Assembly: GCA_041650795.1 (NCBI GenBank)
Contig: JBAZKK010000002.1
Span: forward strand, 12,142-76,141
Origin: JBAZKK01 sp041650795
GTDB taxonomy: Bacteria > Omnitrophota > Gorgyraeia > Gygaellales > Profunditerraquicolaceae
Direction: 5' to 3'
DNA: 64,000 nt
Position numbers and translations under genes: made by a program. The number at the start of each line of letters is the position of its first letter. The stretch's first letter is position 1. Below are positions 49,080 to 58,277 of this stretch, one piece after another. The notes under the pieces were generated by a model. It was given only the letters and a program-made list of their open reading frames with translations, was not told where the DNA came from and made no database searches.

Positions 49080-49874
49080 TTGTTGTTAAAAAGGATATTA
49101 ACTTCAGCAGTGCTTATCGTGATAATTGCTGTGGTGGTATCGTTTGACTGGCTGGTAGGCCTGGCAGTAACCGCTTTTATCGTTGCAGGGCTATACGAAT
49201 TCTTCACGATGCTGGAGAAGAAAGGCATTATCATCTATAAATATTTCGGTATCGCCGTAGGGACGGTTATTCCGCTTTCCATAATGCTGCGGTTTGAGCT
49301 TACCAGGGGGTGGGAGCTTTTATTCGTGACCCTGGGGTTATTGTTCCTGATCGTAATGCAGTTCAGGAGGAGCCAGAGCTCAGGGGTTATCGTGGGGATA
49401 TCCACCACTATCTTCGGTATAATCTATGTCTCGTGGTTTTTGAGTTTTCTTATTAAAATACGTTACCTTCCCCGCGGGCTGGAGCTGTTGGTGGCGGTGC
49501 TCGCCATTACCAAGCTTGGGGATATCGGCGCGTATCTGGTTGGTTCACGTTTCGGTAAGACTCCTCTTATGCCGCGCATCAGCCCGCACAAATCAGTAGA
49601 AGGTGCGGTAGGGGGACTGGTTTTTAGCGTTATCGCAGCATTGCTAAGCAGAGGATTAATAAAGATTGCCTGGCCGCAATTGGTGCTGTTGGGTATCTTC
49701 ATCGGCTTGCTTGGTCAGATAGGCGATTTATCAGAATCATTAATGAAAAGGGATTGCGCGGTCAAGGATTCCGGCAGGCTATTGCCGGGTATGGGCGGGG
49801 TTCTGGATGTGATAGACAGCCTGCTTTTTACCGCCCCGGTATTTTATTTCCTCTCCAGCTACGCAGTCATTTAG
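49080..49874 (+). CDS. cdsA: Phosphatidate cytidylyltransferase
   Basis: Multi-pass inner-membrane enzyme making CDP-diacylglycerol for phospholipids. From TTG 49080 (after AGGAGGTGAA) it has 264 aa and about seven membrane helices. The signature region is TKLGDIGAYLVGSRFGKTPL with SPHKSVEGAVGGLV, and MKRDCAVKDSGRLLPGMGGV closes the CDP-alcohol-type motif. TTG 49083 is also possible. Confidence 0.93.
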   Translation: MLLKRILTSAVLIVIIAVVVSFDWLVGLAVTAFIVAGLYEFFTMLEKKGIIIYKYFGIAVGTVIPLSIMLRFELTRGWELLFVTLGLLFLIVMQFRRSQSSGVIVGISTTIFGIIYVSWFLSFLIKIRYLPRGLELLVAVLAITKLGDIGAYLVGSRFGKTPLMPRISPHKSVEGAVGGLVFSVIAALLSRGLIKIAWPQLVLLGIFIGLLGQIGDLSESLMKRDCAVKDSGRLLPGMGGVLDVIDSLLFTAPVFYFLSSYAVI

Positions 49875-49895
49875 CTGTCAGGGTATCGAAAGGCT

Positions 49896-51050
49896 ATGAA
49901 GCGCATTACTGTTTTGGGCTCAACCGGCTCCGTAGGGGTTAATACCCTTAAGGTGGTGCGGGATTTTCCGGAGCACTTTAAGGTAACGGGGTTAAGCAGC
50001 AACGCAAACAGCTCCCTTTTATATCAGCAGATTAAGGGTTTTGCGCCTGAGGCGGTTGCGGTTGTAGATCACCGGGCCGCCATGAAATTAAAGGCAAAAT
50101 TAAAGGGGCAAAAGGTTAAGGTTCTTGTAGGCGAGGATGGGCTATCGGAGCTGGCAGGCTACCGCAATGCCGATAAGGTAGTTTTGGCGATCAGCGGCTC
50201 ATCAGCGCTTAGGCCTCTCCTGAGCGCTATTGATAACGGCAGGGTTATTGCTTTAGCCAATAAGGAAGCCCTGGTTATGGCAGGAGAGATTATTATGCCG
50301 CGCCTGCTGGGAAGGAAATCCCGTCTTATCCCTATTGACAGCGAGCAATCGGCTATCTGGCAATGCCTTGAGGGCGAGGAGAAAACGAAATTAAAGCGTA
50401 TTTACCTGACTGCTTCCGGCGGGCCATTAAGAAAGAGGGGGTTAAGTTCTTTGAAGACGGCCTGCGTGAAGGAGGTCTTAAGGCATCCCCGCTGGGATAT
50501 GGGCAGAAAGATAAGCGTGGATTCCGCCACCCTCATGAATAAGGGGCTGGAGGTATTGGAGGCAATGTATCTTTTCGGCATAGCAGCCAAAAATATTAAG
50601 GTGCTGGTGCATCCGGAGGCGATTATCCATTCCATGGTTGAGTTTACGGATGGGGTGATCCTAGCCCAACTTTCCGCCACTGATATGCGTATTCCCATAC
50701 AGTATGCCCTTTCTTATCCCGAAAGGCTAAGCAATGCTGCGTTTCCGGAGGTGGATTTCTTGAGGTTGAGGAGGCTTAATTTTGAGAGGCCGGATTTACG
50801 CCGTTTCCCGGCTTTAGGCCTGGCATACCTGGCAGCCGAGGAGAGAGGCACGATGCCGGCAGTTTTGAACGCCGCTAATGAGGTAGCAGTGGAGGCGTTC
50901 CTAAAAAACAGGATCGCTTTTACCGGTATTGCCCAAACTGTGGAATCCGTGATGTATAGCCATAAAAATACAAAAAAGCCCAGCCTTGCCGATATCCTGG
51001 CTGCGGATGAATGGGCCAGAGGCAAGGCGCGCGTTTTAACAGCCGATTAG
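49896..51050 (+). CDS. dxr: 1-deoxy-D-xylulose 5-phosphate reductoisomerase
   Basis: Second enzyme of the MEP isoprenoid pathway, producing MEP with NADPH. ITVLGSTGSVGVNTLKVVRD is the NADPH motif; metal and substrate sites are in IPIDSEQSAIWQCLEG, LTASGGPLRKRG, HPRWDMGRKISVDSATLMNK and LEVLEAMYLFG. Length is 384 aa. ispG lies two genes downstream, so two MEP-pathway enzymes are in this run. Confidence 0.96.
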   Translation: MKRITVLGSTGSVGVNTLKVVRDFPEHFKVTGLSSNANSSLLYQQIKGFAPEAVAVVDHRAAMKLKAKLKGQKVKVLVGEDGLSELAGYRNADKVVLAISGSSALRPLLSAIDNGRVIALANKEALVMAGEIIMPRLLGRKSRLIPIDSEQSAIWQCLEGEEKTKLKRIYLTASGGPLRKRGLSSLKTACVKEVLRHPRWDMGRKISVDSATLMNKGLEVLEAMYLFGIAAKNIKVLVHPEAIIHSMVEFTDGVILAQLSATDMRIPIQYALSYPERLSNAAFPEVDFLRLRRLNFERPDLRRFPALGLAYLAAEERGTMPAVLNAANEVAVEAFLKNRIAFTGIAQTVESVMYSHKNTKKPSLADILAADEWARGKARVLTAD

Positions 51051-51052
51051 AG

Positions 51053-52132
51053 ATGGTTTCCTTGGTTACCTTTATACTTGTTATCGGTATTCTTATCATC
51101 GTGCACGAATTCGGGCATTTTATGACAGCCAAGATGATAGGGGTGCGGGTAGAGAAGTTTTACGTGGGGTTCGGGCCCCAGCTTTGGAAGAAGAAAAGGG
51201 GGGATACTGAATATGGCCTGGCTGCCATTCCGCTCGGAGGCTACGTGAAGCTTGCAGGCGACAACCCCGAGGAGGCGAAGGGCGAACCTTACGAGTATTT
51301 TTCGCGCAAACCCGGCGAGCGCGCCCTGATTGTATTCTGCGGCCCGCTTTTGAATTACATCCTGGGTTTTTTATGTTTATGGCTGGTTTTCTCAAGCGGT
51401 TATCCTATGCTTACCGCCAAGGTCGGCGGACTTCTTGCCGGGATGGGCGCGGAACAGGCGGGTGTCAGGCCGGGAGACAGGATTATTGCGATTGACGGGG
51501 AGGATATAAAATACTGGGACCAAATGCAGCAGGTTATACGCTCCAAAAAGAAAGCCTCTTGCGTTAAGATAGAGTTGTTGCGTGACGGCAAGAAATACGG
51601 CTTCGATGTCAGGCTGCAGCAGAAAGAACTTAGGGATATTTCGGGTCAGAGGCATATGGTGGGGCTCCTGGGGATAACGCCCGAAGGCGAAGCGGTTAAC
51701 GTCAGGCACGGCCCCCTGGAGGCTTTTTCCCTGGGGTTAAAGAGGACTTGCGATATCACCGTTATTACCTGCCGCGGGCTTTGGCAGATTATCGCGGGGA
51801 GATTATCCCTGCGCGATTCGGTCACCGGACCGCTGGGGATATTCTATATTACGGGTAAAGCTGCCGAGGCCGGGATAAGCGCGGTAATACAGCTGGTGGC
51901 GGTATTGAGCATAAGCCTGGCGATATTCAACCTCCTGCCGCTTCCGGTTCTAGACGGCGGGCACATATTCTTTTTGGCACTGGAGAGGATCAGGGGGAAA
52001 CGCTTAAGCGCCAGGGCCGATAATATCATTACGAGGGCGGGGTTGTTTTTTATTATTTCCCTGGCAGTAGTGGTTACCTATCTCGATGTCTGGAGGCTTT
52101 TTAGCGATAAGATCGCGGCGTTATTTAAATGA
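51053..52132 (+). CDS. rseP: Site-2 metalloprotease RseP (PDZ-containing)
   Basis: Intramembrane zinc protease that cuts anti-sigma factors or signal-peptide remnants. Zinc motif HEFGH is in FILVIGILIIVHEFGHFMTA (residues about 18-22), and the C-terminal third ligand region is LLPLPVLDGGHIFFLALE. One PDZ domain (AEQAGVRPGDRIIAIDGEDI) lies between. Length is 359 aa from ATG 51053, a single-PDZ form. Its position after dxr is conserved in many bacteria. Confidence 0.95.
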   Translation: MVSLVTFILVIGILIIVHEFGHFMTAKMIGVRVEKFYVGFGPQLWKKKRGDTEYGLAAIPLGGYVKLAGDNPEEAKGEPYEYFSRKPGERALIVFCGPLLNYILGFLCLWLVFSSGYPMLTAKVGGLLAGMGAEQAGVRPGDRIIAIDGEDIKYWDQMQQVIRSKKKASCVKIELLRDGKKYGFDVRLQQKELRDISGQRHMVGLLGITPEGEAVNVRHGPLEAFSLGLKRTCDITVITCRGLWQIIAGRLSLRDSVTGPLGIFYITGKAAEAGISAVIQLVAVLSISLAIFNLLPLPVLDGGHIFFLALERIRGKRLSARADNIITRAGLFFIISLAVVVTYLDVWRLFSDKIAALFK

Positions 52133-53241
52133 TGCAGTTTAAGAGACGTAAAACCAGGGTTGTCAGGATAGGCAGGATTGTAATCGGAGGAGATAACCCC
52201 ATTGCCATCCAGTCAATGGCAAAGGTCAAGACATCCGAGACGGACGCGGTCTTGAGGCAGGCGCAGGATTTAGCATCGGCCGGCTGCGAGATCCTGCGCG
52301 TAGCGGTAAAGGATGAGGCGGACGCCCGCGCCGTAAAAACAATCAAAAAATCCATCAGTATGCCGCTGGTGGCAGATATACATTTTTCGCAGCGGCTGGC
52401 ATTGCTGGCGATTGAGAGCGGCGCAGACAAGATACGTCTCAACCCCGGAAATATCCATAAGAGAAAAGAGGTTATGGAGATCGCCCGAGCCTGCCGTTTG
52501 CACCGCATACCGGTAAGGGTGGGCTTGAATTCTGGTTCCTTAAAGACGTTAAAGAGAGGGGCGGGAGGGCGCAGGTCATCCAGAGATAATGGCCTTGCAG
52601 ATATTATGGTAAAGGAGGCCTTAAGTTACCTTAGGATTTTTGAGAGGGAAGGATTTTACGATATTGTCGTGTCGCTTAAGGGTTCGCATCTGGTTGATAC
52701 TATTTGGGCTTACCGCAAGATGAGCAGGCATTGCGATTATCCTTTTCATCTGGGCGTGACGGCAAGCGGCTTGCCCGAATGGGGGACTGTCAAATCCAGC
52801 ATCGCAATTGGGGCTTTACTATTAGAGGGTATCGGTGATACAATAAGGGTGTCGCTTTCCGCACCTCCTGCCGAGGAGGTGCAGGTTGCCCGTTCTATCC
52901 TGCAGTCGCTGGGTTTGCGCAATTTCGGATACGAAATAGTAAGCTGTCCTACCTGCGGCAGGTGCGAGGTGGACCTTATCTCCAAGGCAAGAGAACTCCA
53001 GGCAGGATTGAAGAATTTAGGAATAAAGGGGTCCGGTCGCCCCATGAGCATAGCGTTGATGGGGTGCGTGGTTAACGGCCCGGGAGAGGCGCGCGAGGCG
53101 GATATCGGAGTAGCCTTCGCAGCAAAGGAAGGATTATTGTTTAAAAGAGGCAAGCCGCTGCGCAAGGTTTCCTTTAGAGACAGCGTAACGGTTCTATTAA
53201 AAGAACTCAAGGCAACAGGATGCTGTGGTCTAAGACGTTAA
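52129..53241 (+). CDS. ispG: 4-hydroxy-3-methylbut-2-enyl diphosphate synthase
   Basis: 4Fe-4S enzyme of the MEP pathway (GcpE). Typical are IVIGGDNPIAIQSMAKVKTS, EILRVAVKDEADA, LVADIHFSQRLALLAIESGA, LNPGNIH, LKGSHLVDTIWAYRKMS, and the cluster ligands in SCPTCGRCEVDL and MGCVVNGPGEAREADIGVAF. It overlaps rseP by 4 nt and proS by 22 nt. Confidence 0.96.
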   Translation: MMQFKRRKTRVVRIGRIVIGGDNPIAIQSMAKVKTSETDAVLRQAQDLASAGCEILRVAVKDEADARAVKTIKKSISMPLVADIHFSQRLALLAIESGADKIRLNPGNIHKRKEVMEIARACRLHRIPVRVGLNSGSLKTLKRGAGGRRSSRDNGLADIMVKEALSYLRIFEREGFYDIVVSLKGSHLVDTIWAYRKMSRHCDYPFHLGVTASGLPEWGTVKSSIAIGALLLEGIGDTIRVSLSAPPAEEVQVARSILQSLGLRNFGYEIVSCPTCGRCEVDLISKARELQAGLKNLGIKGSGRPMSIALMGCVVNGPGEAREADIGVAFAAKEGLLFKRGKPLRKVSFRDSVTVLLKELKATGCCGLRR

Positions 53242-54470
53242 TACCTACTTTAAGAGAGGTTCCGCAGGAAGCGGAATCGGTGAGCCATCAATTGATGCTG
53301 CGCGCAGGATTGGTGCGCATGCTCTTTGCCGGCGTTTATTCCTATTTGCCTCTGGGTTGGAGGGTTTTGAGGAATATCGAAGAGGTTGTCCGTCAGGAGA
53401 TGGAGGCTGCCGGCGCCTCCGAATTGCTGCTGCCGGCCTTACAGCCTCTGGAGCTCTGGCAGCGTTCAGGCCGGGATAAGGATATGGGGGATGTAATGGT
53501 GCGTTTTACGGACCGCAGAGGAAGAAACCTTTGCCTTGGGCCCACCCATGAAGAGGTCATTACGGAGCTCGCAAAGAATCATATTTCTTCCTATCGCCAA
53601 TTGCCGCTGGTGTTATACCAGATCCAGACTAAATTCCGCGACGAGATACGGCCGCGCTTCGGTCTGGTGCGGGCCTGCGAGTTTATTATGAAGGACGCCT
53701 ATAGTTTTGACAAGGATGAAGCGGGACTGGATAAGAATTACCAGGCGATGTATGAGGCCTATCAGCGTATCTTCAGGAGGTGCGGTTTGGATTGCCTGGC
53801 GGTTGAGGCAGACTCCGGGGTTATGGGAGGAAAGGTCTCGCACGAATTTATGGTTACGGCCCGGGACGGAGAGGATGCGGTATCGGTCTGCCCTCAATGC
53901 CGCAGGGCATACCCCTTTAATGAAGGCGTAGATTCCGCCTGCCGCGATTGCGGTTTTAACCTAAGCAAGGTTAATGCCATAGAAATAGGCCATATCTTTA
54001 AATTAGGAACCAAATACACCAAGACCTTGAAGGCCGATTTTCTTGATGAAGCAGGCAGGCTTAACCCTATTGTGATGGGTTGTTACGGTATCGGGGTCTC
54101 CCGCCTTATCTCTGCCGTTATTGAGCAGAATAACGACAAAGACGGGATTATCTGGCCGCTTGAGATTAGCCCTTATAGAGTGCTTATCCTGCCGCTGGAC
54201 GTTACCGACGGAGTCATTATGCAGAAGGCCCGTGAGGTTTACGAAGAGCTGGGCAGATTGGGCGTTTCCGTGTTGCTCGATGACCGCGATGAGCGCGCTG
54301 GGGTTAAATTCAAGGATGCGGATTTGTTGGGGGTATCCCTACAGGTAATTATCGGCAAGGAATCTTTGACGAAGGAGATGCTGGAGTTTAAGGAGCGCCG
54401 CGGAAATAAAAAGAGCTCCGATACCAAGGCAGCAGTTATAAAACGCATCAAGGATACCATTAATGTATAG
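53220..54470 (+). CDS. proS: Prolyl-tRNA synthetase without the INS editing domain
   Basis: 416 aa class II synthetase. Motif 1 region LFAGVYSYLPLGWRVLRNIE, motif 2 QTKFRDEIRPRFGLVRACEF and motif 3 MGCYGIGVSRLISAVIEQ are intact, with the anticodon-binding domain at the C-terminus (LDDRDERAGVKFKDADLLG). Bacterial ProRS normally has an insertion of about 180 aa between motifs 2 and 3 that deacylates Ala-tRNA(Pro); here it is replaced by a short stretch with two Cys-x2-Cys pairs (224/227 and 241/244), possibly a zinc ribbon. Editing in trans would be needed. Confidence 0.93.
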   Translation: MLWSKTLIPTLREVPQEAESVSHQLMLRAGLVRMLFAGVYSYLPLGWRVLRNIEEVVRQEMEAAGASELLLPALQPLELWQRSGRDKDMGDVMVRFTDRRGRNLCLGPTHEEVITELAKNHISSYRQLPLVLYQIQTKFRDEIRPRFGLVRACEFIMKDAYSFDKDEAGLDKNYQAMYEAYQRIFRRCGLDCLAVEADSGVMGGKVSHEFMVTARDGEDAVSVCPQCRRAYPFNEGVDSACRDCGFNLSKVNAIEIGHIFKLGTKYTKTLKADFLDEAGRLNPIVMGCYGIGVSRLISAVIEQNNDKDGIIWPLEISPYRVLILPLDVTDGVIMQKAREVYEELGRLGVSVLLDDRDERAGVKFKDADLLGVSLQVIIGKESLTKEMLEFKERRGNKKSSDTKAAVIKRIKDTINV

Positions 54471-54921
54471 AGATAGCGTTATACTTGAGCTGCGGGGCTT
54501 AATCGAAGAGCATCTTAAGGGGCAGGGGCTGTTTCTGGTGGATCTTATCTGCCGCCGCGAAGGCAGAAATCTTATGCTGCGCGTATTGGTGGATTACCCC
54601 CTGGGAGGCATTGACATTGATACCTGCGCCCGCCTGAATAATGAATTAGGGGCGATCCTCGAGGAAAAGGATATTATCGGGGAGAGTTATATCCTGGAGG
54701 TTTCTTCTCCCGGTCTAGACCGCTCCCTCAAGAGCAGGGAGGATTTTCGGCGTTGCCTGGGGAGGGAAGCGGTATTTTACCTTTCCGGGTCAGTCAAGGA
54801 AAGGATTGAATGGCGGGGCGTAATCAAGGAGATAGGAGAAGATGGTATTTTAATAGAAAGCTCCGGGGACGAAATAAGCATTCCCCTGGCGTTAATAAAC
54901 AAGGCAAGACAGATAGTCTAA
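54463..54921 (+). CDS. rimP: Ribosome maturation factor RimP
   Basis: Assists 30S subunit assembly. 152 aa with the two RimP domains: GLFLVDLICRREGRNLMLRV, DIDTCARLNNELGAILEEKD and YILEVSSPGLDRSLKSREDF (the family signature), then an SH3-like C-terminus (GVIKEIGEDGILIESSGDEI). It overlaps proS by 8 nt and lies 22 nt upstream of nusA in the common rimP-nusA-infB order. Confidence 0.94.
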   Translation: MYRDSVILELRGLIEEHLKGQGLFLVDLICRREGRNLMLRVLVDYPLGGIDIDTCARLNNELGAILEEKDIIGESYILEVSSPGLDRSLKSREDFRRCLGREAVFYLSGSVKERIEWRGVIKEIGEDGILIESSGDEISIPLALINKARQIV

Positions 54922-54943
54922 AGGGGCCTAACAGGAGATTTGT

Positions 54944-56176
54944 ATGAGCAAGGAACTATTGGCGATTATCGAACAGATAGAGAGGGAAAAAGGGATTAAG
55001 AAAGAGGTCCTGGTTTCGGCAGTAGAGAGCGCGCTTCTGAGCGCTGCGCGCAAGGTGGTGGATGCTGTGGATGAGGATGAGCTTAAGGTAGTGTTAGACC
55101 AAGAGACAGGGGACGTCAGGGCATATAAGAACAATAAAGAGATTACCTCTATAGATTTCGGTCGTATCGCAGCCTCTACCGCCAGGCAGGTGATTATCCA
55201 GAAGATACGCGAGGCGGAAAAGGAGGTAGTCTTTAGTGAATTCCAAGGAAAGGTAGGCGAGATCGTATCCGGCACGGTCTATCGTTTCGAGAAAGGCAAC
55301 ATCGTAGTCGATCTCCTCGGAAAGGCCGAAGGGCTCCTGCCGAAACGGGAGCAGTCTGCGCGCGAGGACTTCAGGCAGGGGCAGCGTATCCGGGCATTTG
55401 TGCTGGATGTCAAAAAGGATGCCCGGGGAGCGCAGATTATACTTTCGCGCACCCACCCCAATCTGGTCAAGGAGTTATTTGAGCTGGAAGTCCCCGAGAT
55501 CTACGACGGGGTAGTAGAGATAAAGGCCATTTCGCGCGAGGCGGGAGAGCGCACCAAGATTGCAGTCTGGTCCAAGAACGAAAAGGTGGATTCGGTAGGG
55601 GCCTGCGTCGGGATGCGCGGGAACCGTGTCAGGAACATCGTCAACGAGCTAAACGGAGAGAAGATAGACATCGTACGTTACAATGAAGATATCCGCGAGT
55701 ACATTAAGGCTGCGCTTGCGCCAGCCAAGATAAACGAGATAAAGCTTGATAAGGATAATATGAAGGCCGAGGTCGTCGTGGATGATGACCAGCTTTCCCT
55801 GGCGATAGGCAAGCACGGCCAGAACGTGCGCCTGGCTTCCCGCCTGGTAGGCTGGGAGCTGGATATACGCACCAAGGAGATGCTCGCCAGGGCAGCGATG
55901 GAGGCCATCGGCCGGGAAAAAACGCCTGACGCCGGCGAGCCCAAAGAAGCAGGAGAAAAGACAGGCGAGGGATTAGAGGATTTAAGCGGAGTGGGAGAGA
56001 AGACCGTAGCTAAGCTTGAGGCAGCAGGGTTTAAGACGATCGGCGATATCTCAAAGGCCGGCCCCGAAGACTTGATGCAGGTGGAAGGCATCGGAGAGAA
56101 AAAGGCTAAAAAGTTGATTGCCGAAGCCAAGAAATTGGGGCATAATAAGAAGCCAAATGCTAAAACCAAAGACTAA
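54944..56176 (+). CDS. nusA: Transcription termination/antitermination factor NusA
   Basis: 410 aa. N-terminal RNA-polymerase-binding domain (LLAIIEQIEREKGIKKEVLV), S1 domain (GEIVSGTVYRFEKGNIVVDL), KH domains (GACVGMRGNRVRNIVNELNG, LAIGKHGQNVRLASRLVGWE) and a C-terminal helix-hairpin-helix tail (DLSGVGEKTVAKLEAAGFKT, VEGIGEKKAKKLIAEAKKL). It overlaps infB by 20 nt. Confidence 0.96.
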   Translation: MSKELLAIIEQIEREKGIKKEVLVSAVESALLSAARKVVDAVDEDELKVVLDQETGDVRAYKNNKEITSIDFGRIAASTARQVIIQKIREAEKEVVFSEFQGKVGEIVSGTVYRFEKGNIVVDLLGKAEGLLPKREQSAREDFRQGQRIRAFVLDVKKDARGAQIILSRTHPNLVKELFELEVPEIYDGVVEIKAISREAGERTKIAVWSKNEKVDSVGACVGMRGNRVRNIVNELNGEKIDIVRYNEDIREYIKAALAPAKINEIKLDKDNMKAEVVVDDDQLSLAIGKHGQNVRLASRLVGWELDIRTKEMLARAAMEAIGREKTPDAGEPKEAGEKTGEGLEDLSGVGEKTVAKLEAAGFKTIGDISKAGPEDLMQVEGIGEKKAKKLIAEAKKLGHNKKPNAKTKD

Positions 56177-58277
56177 AAAGGAAAAAGAGGGTACCGGCGC
56201 CAAAAAAAAGGTCGCCAAGAGCGCGCATAAGCCCGCGGCCAAGGCGGCAAGGAAGCCGCAGGTCAAGGCCCCTAAGGCGGCCCGTCCTAAAAAGGATGTT
56301 TCTCATCACCGGCCAGCCGAGAAACCAGAGGCAGTGCTTCAGCATAAAGAAAAGATAACTCAGGCGCCCCCGAAGAAAGAGCCTTCCGTTATCGTCCAAG
56401 AGGCCCCGGCAATAAAGCCGCCGCAGAAAGAGCGCCACGCCCTTCCCGTGTCTGCAGTTGAACCTGTCGTATCAAAGGTTGTTCCTAAGCCCGAACCCGC
56501 GGTTGCCGCTCCGAAACCCGAATTCAAGGAGATAGAATTAAAGCTCCCCGTCAGCATTAAGGACCTGGCGATAAAGTTACAAGAGAAGTCCTCGGTGCTG
56601 CTGAAGGTTCTTTTAGACAAGGGGATTATGTCCGGCATTAATCAAAATCTTGATAATGCCGTGGCAGAAGAGATCTGCGCTAAATTCGGTTTTAAGATTA
56701 TCAGCGCCCCAGACGAAGAGGAGCTGGCCCTGCGCGTCCACAAGGAGCCCGACAGCAAAGATGATTTAAGGCCGCGTTCCCCAATAGTTACTTTTATGGG
56801 ACATGTTGACCACGGCAAAACATCGCTGTTGGATGCCATCCGCAAGACCAAGGTTGCAGATTCCGAACACGGTGGCATTACCCAGCATATCGGGGCCTAC
56901 CGGGTTTCGCTGGAGCGCGGGGATATCACATTTCTTGATACCCCCGGCCATGAAGCGTTCACCGCTATGCGCGCGCGGGGCGCAAGCCTTACCGATATCG
57001 TGGTGCTGGTGGTGGCGGCGGACGACGGCATTATGCCTCAGACTAGAGAGGCCATCGACCACAGCCGGGCTGCCGGGGTTTCGATAATCGTCGCTATCAA
57101 TAAAATTGATAAGCCCCAGGCTGACGTTGACCGCGTTAAGAAGCAGTTGGGTGAATTAAACCTCCTGGCTGAAGACTGGGGAGGAAAGACTATCACCGTC
57201 CCGGTATCGGCCAAAACCGGCGAAGGCATTGATAATCTCCTGGAGATGATCATACTGGAATCGCAGATGCTGGAATTAAAAGCTAATCCCGCGAGACTTG
57301 CGCGGGGGGTAGTAGTAGAGGCGAGGATCAGCAAGGGCAAAGGCCCTGTAGCAACGCTTCTGGTAGAGAACGGCACGCTGCATCTTAACGATACGATAAT
57401 CGTGGGCAATGACTACGGGAAGATCCGCGCCATGTTTAATTACCGCGGCCAGCACGTTAATTCCGCGGGGCCTGCAGAACCGGTAGAGGTCTTGGGGATA
57501 TCGGGGGTGCCGCAGTCCGGGGAGCAGTTCTTTGTGATGGAAGACGAGAAGGTATGCCGCGATATATCCGCCAAGAGGCAGGAGCAGGAAAAACAGCAAC
57601 AGGTTAAGACCGTCAAGAGGATAAGCCTGGAAGACCTGCATTCTCAGATAAAGGAGGGTAAGCTCAAGGAGCTTAAGCTTATCCTTAAGGCCGATGTCAA
57701 CGGTTCCCTCGAAGCGATCAAAGATACCCTCGGCAAACTAGATACCCCGGAGATAAAGATGGAGGTTATCCACGAAGCTACGGGTAATATCAATTCTTCC
57801 GATGTAATATTGGCGGTAGCTTCCAATGCGCTGATCCTGGGCTTTAATGTCAACGCCGACGAACGGGCAAGGGAGGCGATTGAAAAGGAAGGCGTTGACG
57901 TGCGCACCTACAATATCATCTATGAGCTTACCAACGATATCAAGGCAGCGCTGGAGGGTATGCTGGAGCCTAAGATCAAAAAGGTTTTTATGGGTAAGGT
58001 TGAGATACGCAAGGTATTCAAGCTTTCGCGTTCCGGTTCCATCGCAGGTTGTTTTGTAACCAAGGGCAGGATTAGCCGCAGCGCCCAGGTGACCCTGACC
58101 AGAAACGGGGAGGCAGTCTTTGATGGCAAGATTTCATCCCTGAAGCGTTTTAAGGACGATGTCCGCGAGGTTACAGAGGGTTTTGAATGCGGCATCGCTA
58201 TCGGAGGCTTTGAAGATTATCAGGCGGGAGATGTCATTGAGGCCTATGAAATAGAGAAGATCGCCAGAAAACTATGA
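56157..58277 (+). CDS. infB: Translation initiation factor IF-2
   Basis: 706 aa from ATG 56157. A Lys/Ala/Pro-rich N-terminal tail (residues 1-125) precedes an IF2-N module (SIKDLAIKLQEKSSVLLKVL). The GTPase domain has VTFMGHVDHGKTSLLDAIRK (G1), DTPGHEAFTAMRARGA (G3) and AINKIDKP (G4). C-terminal domains follow, including LILKADVNGSLEAIKDTLGK and the fMet-tRNA-binding part with FKLSRSGSIAGCFVTKGRIS. It overlaps trpS by 4 nt; rbfA and truB, which often follow, are absent here. Confidence 0.96.
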   Translation: MLKPKTKKEKEGTGAKKKVAKSAHKPAAKAARKPQVKAPKAARPKKDVSHHRPAEKPEAVLQHKEKITQAPPKKEPSVIVQEAPAIKPPQKERHALPVSAVEPVVSKVVPKPEPAVAAPKPEFKEIELKLPVSIKDLAIKLQEKSSVLLKVLLDKGIMSGINQNLDNAVAEEICAKFGFKIISAPDEEELALRVHKEPDSKDDLRPRSPIVTFMGHVDHGKTSLLDAIRKTKVADSEHGGITQHIGAYRVSLERGDITFLDTPGHEAFTAMRARGASLTDIVVLVVAADDGIMPQTREAIDHSRAAGVSIIVAINKIDKPQADVDRVKKQLGELNLLAEDWGGKTITVPVSAKTGEGIDNLLEMIILESQMLELKANPARLARGVVVEARISKGKGPVATLLVENGTLHLNDTIIVGNDYGKIRAMFNYRGQHVNSAGPAEPVEVLGISGVPQSGEQFFVMEDEKVCRDISAKRQEQEKQQQVKTVKRISLEDLHSQIKEGKLKELKLILKADVNGSLEAIKDTLGKLDTPEIKMEVIHEATGNINSSDVILAVASNALILGFNVNADERAREAIEKEGVDVRTYNIIYELTNDIKAALEGMLEPKIKKVFMGKVEIRKVFKLSRSGSIAGCFVTKGRISRSAQVTLTRNGEAVFDGKISSLKRFKDDVREVTEGFECGIAIGGFEDYQAGDVIEAYEIEKIARKL

